Assembly (NCBI GenBank): GCA_018901375.1
Contig: JAHIEP010000098.1
Span: forward strand, 1-6,928
Reading direction: 5' to 3'
Source of the DNA: Nanobdellota archaeon
GTDB lineage: Archaea; Nanobdellota; Nanobdellia; Pacearchaeales; GW2011-AR1
Length of the DNA stretch: 6,928 nt
In this document: positions 1 to 4,829 of the stretch, in pieces
How positions within the stretch are numbered: the stretch's first letter is position 1
Layout of the letters: the number at the start of each line of letters is the position of its first letter
The notes under the pieces: model-generated
Told to the model about the DNA's origin: nothing
What the model saw: the letters and a program-made list of their open reading frames with translations, nothing else
Database searches by the model: none
Program-made: the position numbers and the translations under genes

Positions 1-40
1 AACGGACTTACATGGACTTTGACGGACTTACATGGACTTT
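1..40. repeat. 20-bp tandem direct repeat, two copies at window edge
   Basis: Positions 1-20 and 21-40 are the same 20-mer except for the first base (a versus g). The core is ACGGACTTACATGGACTTT. The array begins at the first base of the window, so it may continue upstream. No reading frame or promoter is attached to it. It is one of several unrelated short tandem arrays in this window. Confidence 0.85.
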
Positions 41-242
41 TTTTGGAATGGTTTGGTTTAGGGTTTTATTGAGGGGTTTGTGTAACTTGGAGTTTAGATA
101 AAGGGACACGGGCGAGGATGGGGGGAGCACTGTGGGAAACACGGAGGGTGGGGTTTGGGGGTCGGTGTTTGTGGGGTTTAAGTTCATATGTTTTGCTCAG
201 TAGGTATTTCTGGTGAAGTAAAGTTTTGGGGTTGGGGTAGAA

Positions 243-313
243 TGAGTCCGCCAAGGATCGAACTTGGGTCATCTCGGTGTAAGCGAGAGGGTCTGCCATT
301 AGCCTACGGACTC
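243..313 (-). tRNA. tRNA-Val (anticodon UAC)
   Basis: Read on the - strand, the acceptor arm GAGTCCG pairs with CGGACTC in 7 of 7 positions, and A is the discriminator base. U8 and A9 are present. The anticodon stem is TCTCG/CGAGA with loop CTTACAC, giving anticodon TAC, which reads valine GTA codons. The variable region is 4 nt (TGAC). The T arm is CCAAG-TTCGATC-CTTGG. No CCA is encoded after the discriminator (TTCTACC follows), as is common in archaea. The D arm is the weak part: G10-C25 and G11-C24 pair, but 12/23 is C/A and 13/22 is U/G. Length is 71 nt and no intron is seen. The gene is transcribed divergently from the membrane-protein gene at 390. Identity as a tRNA is near certain, and the valine assignment rests on the anticodon. 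Confidence 0.95.
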
Positions 314-336
314 ATGGAGGTTGAAGCTATTAATTG

Positions 337-346
337 TTTTTAAAAG
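337..346 (-). promoter_or_regulatory. TATA box of the tRNA-Val gene
   Basis: On the - strand this reads CTTTTAAAAA. The centre of the 8-mer CTTTTAAA is at 342.5. Using the 25.5-nt TATA-to-start spacing seen at the protein genes here, transcription would begin near 317, about 4 nt before the mature tRNA 5' end. It lies back to back with the + strand TATA box at 361-368. Confidence 0.6.
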
Positions 347-360
347 TTGCTATGGAAATT

Positions 361-368
361 TTTATAAA
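361..368 (+). promoter_or_regulatory. TATA box for the membrane coiled-coil gene
   Basis: TTTATAAA is centred at 364.5, exactly 25.5 nt before the ATG at 390. That places the transcription start at the A of the start codon (leaderless). This decides between the possible starts at 321 (TTG), 375 (ATG) and 390 (ATG), because the first two lie upstream of the predicted transcript. Confidence 0.75.
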
Positions 369-389
369 GGAAAGATGTCATTAGATTTG

Positions 390-1244
390 ATGAAAAAAGT
401 GGTTTTGATTTTTTTGTTTTTGTTTTTAATTAGTAGTGTTTTTGCTATGGAGGGACCGATTAGTGTTAAGGCGAATTTGGGTGATAAGGTTTCTGTTGTT
501 ATTAGGGATATAAATAAGATGACTATGAATAATGATAAGGGAGTTGTTAATAGTAGCGGGCTTTTTGTTTCGAAGACTTTTTTTTCTTTAGAAGTTCCTT
601 ATAATCTTAGGATTATTGTCACAACTCCTGCTGGGGATTTTCGGGATTTTGAACAGGACATTACTAGTGCGGAATTTAAGAATGGGATTGAAGCTGATTG
701 TCGAGGAGGAATTTGTATTTTGAAGGCTGTTGTTGCTGTTATCGAGGCTGTGGAAGAAGTTGTTGAGGAAGTTGAGGTTGTTAATGTTAGTAATGAGAGT
801 GTTGTTGAGGTTACTGAGATTGTTGGGACTGAGGATGAAGAGGATAATTCTACTAATATTTTTTTAGTTGGTAAGGCTGTTTTTTTTGATGATAATGGAG
901 ATTTTAATTGGCGTTATTTGGGTGGGGGTGGGGTTGTTTTGTTTTTGTTTTTGGTTGGTTTTATTTTTATGATTTCGCATCGTGGGAAGAAGAGGGTTGT
1001 TTTGGATGATGATGAGAGAGAGTTGGAGGAGACGGAGGAAAAGGTTAAGGAGACTGAAGATAGGATAAAGAAGTTCAAAGATGGGAAGATTCGGAGGCAG
1101 AAGATTTATGAGGCTAAGAAGAAGTTGATTGAGGAAGAGAGGGAGTTGAAGGAGATGGAAGCTGGGGGAAATGAGGATAAGATTGAGAAGCAGCAGGCAG
1201 TTGTTGAGAAGGCGGAAGATAAGGTAGATGCTATTGAGGGTTAG
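390..1244 (+). CDS. Secreted single-span membrane protein with cytoplasmic coiled coil, function unknown
   Basis: 284 aa from ATG 390. Residues 1-19 are a signal peptide: KK, a long Phe/Leu/Ile core, then SSVFA as a likely cleavage site. Residues 20-115 look like a small extracytoplasmic domain that includes CRGGIC (C104, C109), a possible disulphide. Residues about 118-155 are a Val/Glu-rich acidic linker with NxS/T sites. A transmembrane helix spans about 177-197 and is followed by a basic HRGKKR stop-transfer. Residues about 206-283 are highly charged and rich in Glu and Lys, predicted to be a cytoplasmic coiled coil. The topology is therefore N-terminus outside and coiled coil inside. No enzyme motif is visible and I do not recognise the family. 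A surface or envelope anchor or scaffold would fit. Its 3' end overlaps the convergent zinc-ribbon gene by 14 bp. The reading frame is open further upstream, but the promoter position argues against the longer form. Confidence 0.88.
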   Translation: MKKVVLIFLFLFLISSVFAMEGPISVKANLGDKVSVVIRDINKMTMNNDKGVVNSSGLFVSKTFFSLEVPYNLRIIVTTPAGDFRDFEQDITSAEFKNGIEADCRGGICILKAVVAVIEAVEEVVEEVEVVNVSNESVVEVTEIVGTEDEEDNSTNIFLVGKAVFFDDNGDFNWRYLGGGGVVLFLFLVGFIFMISHRGKKRVVLDDDERELEETEEKVKETEDRIKKFKDGKIRRQKIYEAKKKLIEEERELKEMEAGGNEDKIEKQQAVVEKAEDKVDAIEG

Positions 1245-1350
1245 TTGTATTTTCTTTTGGTTTGTTTATGAATCCACATCTGGCACATTTGAAGTTGCCT
1301 TCTATTTTTTCGTAACGGGTTGAATTACATACTGGACATTTTTTTGGCAT
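1231..1350 (-). CDS. Small zinc-ribbon protein (39 aa)
   Basis: On the - strand, ATG at 1350 to TAG at 1231 encodes 39 aa. The protein starts MPKKCPVC, then after 13 residues has CARCGFINK, and it ends in a polar tail. The four cysteines (C5, C8, C22, C25) in CxxC-x13-CxxC form a classic zinc ribbon with the typical knuckle residues P-V and A-R-C-G. Stand-alone zinc ribbons of this size are common in archaea and usually bind nucleic acid or protein partners. No specific function can be given. A TATA-like 8-mer on the - strand is centred at 1375.5, exactly 25.5 nt before the start, so the mRNA should be leaderless. The gene is A/C-rich on its own coding strand, using AAA, CCA and ACA where + genes favour AAG, GGG and TTG. 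The stop codon lies inside the last codons of the convergent gene. Confidence 0.85.
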   Translation of the reverse strand: MPKKCPVCNSTRYEKIEGNFKCARCGFINKPKENTTNPQ

Positions 1351-1371
1351 AAGAGGATGTGGATGCAAAGC

Positions 1372-1379
1372 TTTATAAG
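1372..1379. promoter_or_regulatory. Shared near-palindromic TATA box for divergent zinc-ribbon and helicase transcripts
   Basis: The + strand reads CTTTATAAG at 1371-1379 and the - strand reads CTTATAAAG, so either orientation is a good archaeal TATA box. On the - strand the centre (1375.5) is 25.5 nt from the zinc-ribbon ATG at 1350. On the + strand the same distance predicts a transcript start at about 1401, giving the helicase a leader of about 150 nt. No other TATA-like element lies between 1380 and 1551 at a suitable distance. Upstream of the box on the + strand, GCAAAG is a plausible purine-rich TFB recognition element. Confidence 0.65.
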
Positions 1380-1400
1380 TTTATTTTTTGGTTTGATTAT

Positions 1401-1550
1401 GTAAATAAGTAGAGTCCTTAGGCCGCATCCATTTGGTGCACCTCTGTTGAGGCGTCACGAGGATTCAAGTCTGAGATTATTCTTGGAGATTTATTTGTAA
1501 GAAACCTAGTTTTCTTACCAACTTCCTTCGATTTAGAAGGAATATTGAAC
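1401..1550 (+). promoter_or_regulatory. Structured 5' leader of the helicase mRNA with sequestered ribosome-binding site
   Basis: About 150 nt separate the predicted transcript start from the ATG at 1551. Visible foldings, in order: GTG-C-A-CCTC/GAGG-C-G-T-CAC at 1436-1458 with loop TGTT; TTCAAG/CTTGGA at 1464-1469 and 1482-1487; GTAAGAAA/TTTCTTAC at 1497-1504 and 1511-1518; and TTCCTTC/GAAGGAA at 1523-1529 and 1536-1542 with loop GATTTA. The last hairpin contains the only Shine-Dalgarno-like element (AAGGA, 1537-1541, 9 nt before ATG) in its 3' arm. The site is therefore paired when the hairpin forms. I do not recognise a known riboswitch class. Long leaders on cold-inducible DEAD-box helicase genes are known in bacteria and in the archaeon Methanococcoides burtonii. 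Temperature control or self-control by the helicase is inference. Confidence 0.65.
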
Positions 1551-3026
1551 ATGGAACAATTTGAAAAGTTGGGTCTGTGTGAGCACGTTTTGAAAGTTAT
1601 TTCGAATAAGAAGTTCACGGAGCCCTCAGAGATTCAGAAGAAAACGATACCGTTGATTCTTGAAGGAAAGGACGTTATAGCTGGGTCAGCGACGGGGTCT
1701 GGGAAGACTTTGGCTTTTGGTGCGGGGATGATTAAGAATGTTGTTAAGGGCAGGGGGGTTCAGGGTTTGATTTTGACGCCGACTCGGGAGCTTTGTGAGC
1801 AGGTTGCGGGGGCTTTGGAAGAGTTTGCTTATTACAAAGGGCTTGAGGTTGCGTCGGTATACGGTGGTGTCTCGATGGTTCATCAGACTAAGAAGTTGGT
1901 ATACGCGGATATTGTTGTGGCTACGCCGGGAAGATTGCTTGACCATATGCGGCATAATTCTATTAATTTGTCTAAGGTTGATTATTTAGTTTTGGACGAG
2001 GCGGACCGAATGTGGGATATGGGATTTAAGGATGATGTTGGGGATATTGTCAAGGCGTGTCCTTCGAAGCGGCAGACTTTGCTTTTTTCAGCGACTATAT
2101 CTGGGGACTTGGCGGATTTTTCTAAGAGATATATGAAGTCGCCTGTTGAGATTGCGGTTGAACATTATGTTGATACTAGTTTGTTGAAGCAGGTTTATTA
2201 TGATGTTCGGGACGGGGAGAAGTTTTCTTTGTTGGTTCATTTGTTGAAGTACGAAAACGCGCCTTTGGTTATGATTTTTTGTAATACTCGACGGAATGTG
2301 GATTTTGTTGCGAGTAATTTGAGATTGAATGGGGTTAATGCTCAGGCGATTCATGGGGGGATGGAGCAGAATAAGAGGCAGAGGGTTATGGGTAATTTTA
2401 GAAACGCTCCGCTTCAGAACGCGGGGGTTATTGTTTGTACGGACGTTGCGGCGAGGGGATTGGATATTGTTGGGGTGTCTCATGTTTACAATTATGATTT
2501 GCCGGCGGATGCTCGGGATTATATTCATCGGATTGGGCGGACAGCGAGGGCGGGGGCGTCGGGTGAGGCGGTTAATATTCTGGCGAGTCGGGATTATGAT
2601 AATTTTTCTAATATAATGAGGCGGAATGAGGGGTTAGTTGTTAAGCGAGGGATGACGCCTAAATTTGAACGAGTTCGAATTTCGGTGGTCGGTGGTCGGG
2701 GGGTCGGGGGGTCGGGATGGGGTCGGTCAGGTGTCGGAGGTCGGAAGTCGGAAGCTCGGTCTAGGGGGCGAGGGGGGAAGACAGAGAATAGAAATCAGAA
2801 AATAGAAAATAGGGATAGGGGGTCGGTTTCTCGAGGGCTTCATGGGAGGGCGGCACGAAGTTCGTCTGGGAGACGAACTGGTAGTGGGAAGCCGGTAGTC
2901 GGTAGTCGGATGGAAAGACGTTCAGGGGAGAGGAATAAGCGAAGTTCGGGGGTTCGGAGTTCTGGTGTTTCGGGATTTCGGGGCGGTGGTAGAAATACAA
3001 GGGCTAGTGTTGCTAAGAGGGGATAA
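1551..3026 (+). CDS. DEAD-box ATP-dependent RNA helicase
   Basis: 491 aa from ATG 1551, which has AAGGA 9 nt upstream; an in-frame TTG at 1545 is the weaker start. All core motifs are intact. They are the Q motif (F4, EPSEIQ around 24-29), motif I ATGSGKT (47-53), Ia PTREL (77-81), Ib TPGR (125-128), II DEAD (149-152), III SAT (180-182), IV MIFCNT (241-246), V TDVAARGLD (297-305) and VI HRIGRTARAG (326-335). It should unwind or remodel RNA with ATP in the cytoplasm, in ribosome assembly, mRNA turnover or cold adaptation. Residues about 377-491 form an Arg/Gly/Ser-rich basic tail resembling RGG-type RNA-binding tails. Much of the tail is encoded by short G-rich tandem repeats and two inverted repeats, unlike the clean core. 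The gene is close to the DeaD/RhlE type, but the exact subfamily cannot be settled here. It is the only gene in the window with a long structured leader. Confidence 0.97.
   Translation: MEQFEKLGLCEHVLKVISNKKFTEPSEIQKKTIPLILEGKDVIAGSATGSGKTLAFGAGMIKNVVKGRGVQGLILTPTRELCEQVAGALEEFAYYKGLEVASVYGGVSMVHQTKKLVYADIVVATPGRLLDHMRHNSINLSKVDYLVLDEADRMWDMGFKDDVGDIVKACPSKRQTLLFSATISGDLADFSKRYMKSPVEIAVEHYVDTSLLKQVYYDVRDGEKFSLLVHLLKYENAPLVMIFCNTRRNVDFVASNLRLNGVNAQAIHGGMEQNKRQRVMGNFRNAPLQNAGVIVCTDVAARGLDIVGVSHVYNYDLPADARDYIHRIGRTARAGASGEAVNILASRDYDNFSNIMRRNEGLVVKRGMTPKFERVRISVVGGRGVGGSGWGRSGVGGRKSEARSRGRGGKTENRNQKIENRDRGSVSRGLHGRAARSSSGRRTGSGKPVVGSRMERRSGERNKRSSGVRSSGVSGFRGGGRNTRASVAKRG
2661..2761 (+). repeat. 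Inverted repeat followed by GTCGG tandem array (helicase tail, site 1)
   Basis: The inverted repeat is AAATTTGAAC (2661-2670), GA, GTTCGAATTT (2673-2682): 10 pairs, one of them T-G. The array starts at the next base. From 2683 to 2761 it is built of roughly 7-bp units such as GTCGGTG, GTCGGGG, GTCGGAG and GTCGGAA. It sits just after the conserved helicase core, at residues about 371-404, and keeps the frame. Confidence 0.8.
2786..2820 (+). repeat. A-rich short tandem array (helicase tail)
   Basis: A degenerate array of AGAAAATAG-like units (also AGAAATCAG and AAATAGGG) encodes the ENRNQKIENRD stretch near residues 412-422. It is A-rich and clearly different in composition from the G-rich arrays on both sides. 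No strong inverted repeat directly precedes it; only CTCG/CGAG around 2756-2772 is seen. Confidence 0.55.
2859..2913 (+). repeat. Inverted repeat followed by GTCGG tandem array (helicase tail, site 2)
   Basis: AGTTCGTCT (2859-2867), loop GGG, AGACGAACT (2871-2879): a perfect 9-bp stem. It is followed at once by GGTAGTGGGAAGCC and then GGTAGTC-type 7-bp units up to about 2913. It encodes the SSSGRRTGSGKPVVGSR part of the basic tail. Confidence 0.8.
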
Positions 3027-3044
3027 TTTTTGAGTATAGTAATA

Positions 3045-3052
3045 ATTATAAG
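3045..3052 (+). promoter_or_regulatory. TATA box of the metallopeptidase gene
   Basis: ATTATAAG is centred at 3048.5, exactly 25.5 nt before the ATG at 3074. This supports a leaderless start there rather than at the in-frame GTG at 3065. It lies in the 47-bp gap after the helicase stop, so the two genes are probably separate transcription units. Confidence 0.7.
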
Positions 3053-3073
3053 GGGTTTGTTTTTGTGTTTTTT

Positions 3074-4174
3074 ATGAGAAATGGTCTTGTTGCTGTTTGT
3101 GCGGGTTTGGCTTTGGGGGGTTGTGGTCGGTTTGATGTAGATGCGCATCGGGCGATTTATGGGACGTTGGATAAACCTGCTTATTCTATTAAAGCTGAGG
3201 TGGGTGGGCAGGAGACTTTGGCGACGAGTAATTGTAGGGAGAATAATTTTTATTACCTTAGGGATTTTGAGTGGGAGGTTGGTGAGTTGGAGAAGAAGAA
3301 GGGATTGAGTTCTGAGGATAGGGCTTCTTTGGAGAATTATATTTCGCCTGATGAGATGGGGAATGAGAGGTTTCATAGGACTATAGATTTTTATGGGAAT
3401 GTGACGAAGTCTTTTAGAGAGAAGGAGGGGCAGTATGGGGATATTTTGGGTTTGGCTGGAGAGGTTTTTTTTGAGTTGACTGGGAGGAGTTTGCCGTCGG
3501 GGTTGGAGATTAGTCTTATGAGGGGAGGGGATGAGAAAATTGTTGGAGTGCATAGGCCTGATAAGAATTGGGTCTGGTTTCGAGATAGAGGATATGAGAT
3601 TAGTCTTGGGACGATTTTTCATGAATTGGGGCATGTTGTCTATCAGGGAGGAGAGGCTAATTATAGAAATTGTCGTAAGGACGTTGAAATAATTGAAGAA
3701 GCTGCGGGGTTTTTGTTTAGAATGGCTGGAGTTGAAAAAGTTCGAGATAAGAATTCTGAATTATGGGAAAGTATGAAGTTTAGTTTGGTGTTAGAAAGGG
3801 AGGGGTTTGTTGAGGATTATAGTCGGGGAAGTAGGGATGTTCATGCTTGTGGGTGGGCTTTGGCGGATTCTTTGGTTGATTATTTTGGGGGAGATGTTGG
3901 TGGGGCGTTTGACTATTTGTTAAGGAAGGATAGGTTAGAGGAATTTGACCTTGATGTTTTGGAGAGGATGGAGAGGTTGAAGGAGGGGGTGCCGTTTAGC
4001 GAGGAGGAATTTAAGGTTCGGTGGGAGAAGGTTATGGAGAGGGCTCAAAAAATCAAAGATTTTTTGAGAGGCTCATCTGCGGATGGGGGGCTCACTGATG
4101 TGGGTGGCTCGGCTTTGCCGGGTGGCTCATCTGCGGATGGGTGGCTCAGCTTCGCTGGGGTGTTAGTGGTGTAG
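3074..4174 (+). CDS. Putative lipoprotein zinc metallopeptidase (HELGH)
   Basis: 366 aa from ATG 3074, chosen by the TATA spacing. The N-terminus is a short signal peptide ending in the lipobox-like L14-G-G-C17, so C17 would be lipid-modified and the protein anchored outside the membrane. The zinc-peptidase motif is HELGH (H183, E184, H187) in a hydrophobic context, IFHELGHVVY. E208 or E209 in the downstream helix EEAAGFLF is a plausible third ligand, which would be a gluzincin arrangement. C54, C199 and C258 could form disulphides. Residues 60-130 are mostly helical and charged. I do not recognise the peptidase family, and the substrate is unknown. The last 33 or so residues (334-366, Gly/Ser/Ala-rich with GSSADG twice) come from a tandem repeat array and are not part of a conserved fold. 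No operon partner is clear. Confidence 0.82.
   Translation: MRNGLVAVCAGLALGGCGRFDVDAHRAIYGTLDKPAYSIKAEVGGQETLATSNCRENNFYYLRDFEWEVGELEKKKGLSSEDRASLENYISPDEMGNERFHRTIDFYGNVTKSFREKEGQYGDILGLAGEVFFELTGRSLPSGLEISLMRGGDEKIVGVHRPDKNWVWFRDRGYEISLGTIFHELGHVVYQGGEANYRNCRKDVEIIEEAAGFLFRMAGVEKVRDKNSELWESMKFSLVLEREGFVEDYSRGSRDVHACGWALADSLVDYFGGDVGGAFDYLLRKDRLEEFDLDVLERMERLKEGVPFSEEEFKVRWEKVMERAQKIKDFLRGSSADGGLTDVGGSALPGGSSADGWLSFAGVLVV
4044..4162 (+). repeat. Inverted repeat followed by five spacer-plus-hairpin units (metallopeptidase 3' end)
   Basis: A perfect 11-bp inverted repeat is CTCAAAAAATC (4044-4054), loop AAA, GATTTTTTGAG (4058-4068). Five units follow, each a spacer and a tiny hairpin. The spacers are AGGCT (4069-4073), GGGGGCT (4086-4092), and GGTGGCT at 4103-4109, 4121-4127 and 4140-4146. 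The hairpins are CATC-TGCG-GATG (4074-4085), CAC-TGAT-GTG (4093-4102), CGGC-TTT-GCCG (4110-4120), CATC-TGCG-GATG (4128-4139) and CAGC-TTC-GCTG (4147-4157). The spacer is conserved, while the stems differ in sequence yet stay fully complementary. The array supplies the last codons of the peptidase. Confidence 0.85.
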
Positions 4175-4198
4175 GGGGAGGGTTGGTGGTTAGGTAGA

Positions 4199-4206
4199 TT
4201 TATATA
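4199..4206 (+). promoter_or_regulatory. TATA box of the small membrane-protein operon
   Basis: TTTATATA is centred at 4202.5, exactly 25.5 nt before the ATG at 4228, so the transcript should be leaderless. The same 8-mer with the same spacing recurs at 4627-4634. Confidence 0.75.
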
Positions 4207-4227
4207 TTTTGGAATCTTGTTGTTGTT

Positions 4228-4332
4228 ATGAGTAAAAAGAAAAGGGATGATATTTTGGCGAAAGGTGGAATAGTTTTGGTTGTTGTTTTGACTATAATAT
4301 TTTGGTTACATTATTTTGGGGTGATAATATGA
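4228..4332 (+). CDS. 34-aa single-span membrane protein, copy 1
   Basis: ATG 4228 to TGA 4330-4332. The peptide starts MSKKKRDD (cytoplasmic, basic), has a hydrophobic helix at about 13-27 (GGIVLVVVLTIIFWL) and ends HYFGVII. By the positive-inside rule it should be N-in and C-out. Its stop overlaps the next start (ATGA), so the next gene is probably translationally coupled. Reality is supported by the correctly placed TATA box and by a diverged paralogue at 4656-4760 with 20 of 34 identical residues, mostly conservative differences, the same length and the same coupling. The function is unknown. Small single-span proteins of this kind can be complex subunits, regulators or toxins, and nothing in the sequence decides between these. 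Confidence 0.72.
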   Translation: MSKKKRDDILAKGGIVLVVVLTIIFWLHYFGVII

Positions 4333-4427
4333 AGAATGACTTTTGGTGGATTTTTGCTGGAGTTGTCTGTGTTGTTTCTATTTTTGTATTGGTAGTTATC
4401 GAGGTTGTTAGATTGGTATGGAGATAG
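4329..4427 (+). CDS. 32-aa single-span membrane protein
   Basis: The ATG at 4329 overlaps the preceding stop by 4 nt (ATGA); the gene ends TAG at 4427. It encodes MKNDFWW, then a hydrophobic helix at about 6-25 (WWIFAGVVCVVSIFVLVVIE), then the short basic end VVRLVWR. There is no promoter or Shine-Dalgarno site of its own, so translation would depend on coupling to the 34-aa gene. A broken copy of its start survives at 4757. The function is unknown. Confidence 0.6.
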   Translation: MKNDFWWIFAGVVCVVSIFVLVVIEVVRLVWR

Positions 4428-4582
4428 GAAAGAGGGAAGCTAGATTTGTGTTATTGTTTTTTTCTTTTGTTCTTATTTCTGCAAGTATTGTCCGTTCGGT
4501 TGATGGTGGTTGTCTTGATTTGTTAGTTGTGAGCATGTCTTTGTTTGCTATTATTTATGATATATTTTTGGAATTGTTGTGA
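4418..4582 (+). CDS. 54-aa membrane protein with two hydrophobic segments
   Basis: The ATG at 4418 overlaps the end of the 32-aa gene by 10 nt in another frame; the gene ends TGA at 4580-4582. A basic N-terminus (MEIGKREAR) leads into a hydrophobic stretch at about 10-25, a short polar turn (RSVDGGC), and a second hydrophobic stretch at about 33-54 ending IFLELL. It is the last gene of a three-gene overlapping cluster of 34, 32 and 54 aa under one TATA box. No family is recognised. The tight overlaps suggest the three products are made together and may form one membrane assembly (inference). Confidence 0.55.
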   Translation: MEIGKREARFVLLFFSFVLISASIVRSVDGGCLDLLVVSMSLFAIIYDIFLELL

Positions 4583-4626
4583 TGTAGTTTTTGTGGGTTG
4601 TGTTTAGTCGAGGAGGTTTAGGTAGA

Positions 4627-4634
4627 TTTATATA
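4627..4634 (+). promoter_or_regulatory. TATA box of duplicated small membrane-protein gene
   Basis: TTTATATA is centred at 4630.5, exactly 25.5 nt before the ATG at 4656. It is a duplicate of the element at 4199-4206 with the same flanks (TAGGTAGA before, TTTTG after). Confidence 0.75.
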
Positions 4635-4655
4635 TTTTGTAATGTTGTTGCTGTT

Positions 4656-4760
4656 ATGAGTAGGGAAAAGTTTAGGGATGTTGTTAGTAAAATTGGTATA
4701 CTTTTGGTTTTGGTTTTGACGATATTATTTGGATTAAATTATTTTGGAGTGATTGGATGA
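4656..4760 (+). CDS. 34-aa single-span membrane protein, copy 2
   Basis: ATG 4656 to TGA 4758-4760. It is a paralogue of the protein at 4228 with the same length and 20 of 34 identical residues. The C-terminal YFGVI and the hydrophobic core (IGILLVLVLTILF) are kept. The N-terminus changed most (MSREKFRD versus MSKKKRDD). The coding part has diverged more than the promoter, yet the frame, length and membrane pattern are intact, so it is probably still used. Unlike copy 1 it has lost its two downstream partners to a deletion. Confidence 0.7.
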   Translation: MSREKFRDVVSKIGILLVLVLTILFGLNYFGVIG

Positions 4761-4789
4761 AGAATAACTTTTGGAATTGTTGTGATTGA
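4757..4789 (+). pseudogene. Deletion remnant fusing the second and third small membrane genes
   Basis: The ATG overlaps the preceding stop (ATGA) as in copy 1, and the first residues MKNNFW match MKNDFWW of the 32-aa protein. The sequence then jumps at TTTTGG into the final bases of the 54-aa gene, out of frame, and stops after 10 residues (MKNNFWNCCD). This matches a 225-bp deletion between short direct repeats (4341-4346 and 4566-4571 in copy-1 coordinates). Confidence 0.75.
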
Positions 4790-4800
4790 GTGTAATAATA

Positions 4801-4808
4801 GTTATAAG
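4801..4808 (+). promoter_or_regulatory. TATA box of the MutS-family gene
   Basis: GTTATAAG is centred at 4804.5, exactly 25.5 nt before the ATG at 4830. No Shine-Dalgarno-like sequence is present, consistent with leaderless translation. Confidence 0.7.
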
Positions 4809-4829
4809 GTATTTTGGTGAGTTGTTTTT

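Larger units (their letters stand above)
4190..4789 (+). repeat. Tandem duplication of a small-gene cassette (copies at 4190-4346 and 4618-4774)
   Basis: The two copies are offset by exactly 428 bp. The promoter part is almost identical (TAGGTAGATTTATATATTTT, then three differences before the ATG). The first gene encodes 34 aa in both copies. The match ends at the shared TTTTGG in the second gene. After that, copy 2 continues with 18 bases identical to 4566-4583, which is the end of the third gene in copy 1. Copy 2 therefore lost 225 bp between two TTTTGG microhomologies. Confidence 0.8.

Noticed and set aside
8..187. 59-aa Pro/Ser/Thr-rich frame on the - strand
   Set aside because: It ends inside the 20-bp repeat, lacks a TATA box at the usual distance and has no recognisable domain. 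The region 41-242 is treated as having no supported gene.
66..299. 77-aa open frame on the - strand beginning inside the tRNA
   Set aside because: Its first 19 codons are the tRNA-Val gene read in another frame, no promoter fits, and the rest is low-complexity Pro/Thr-rich sequence.
321..389. N-terminal extension of the membrane coiled-coil protein from TTG 321 or ATG 375
   Set aside because: The TATA box at 361-368 lies inside this stretch and predicts a transcript starting at 390. The signal peptide also begins cleanly at ATG 390.
1401..1550. Known riboswitch class or C/D box RNA in the helicase leader
   Set aside because: No conserved riboswitch core or paired C and D boxes could be recognised; only generic hairpins are visible.
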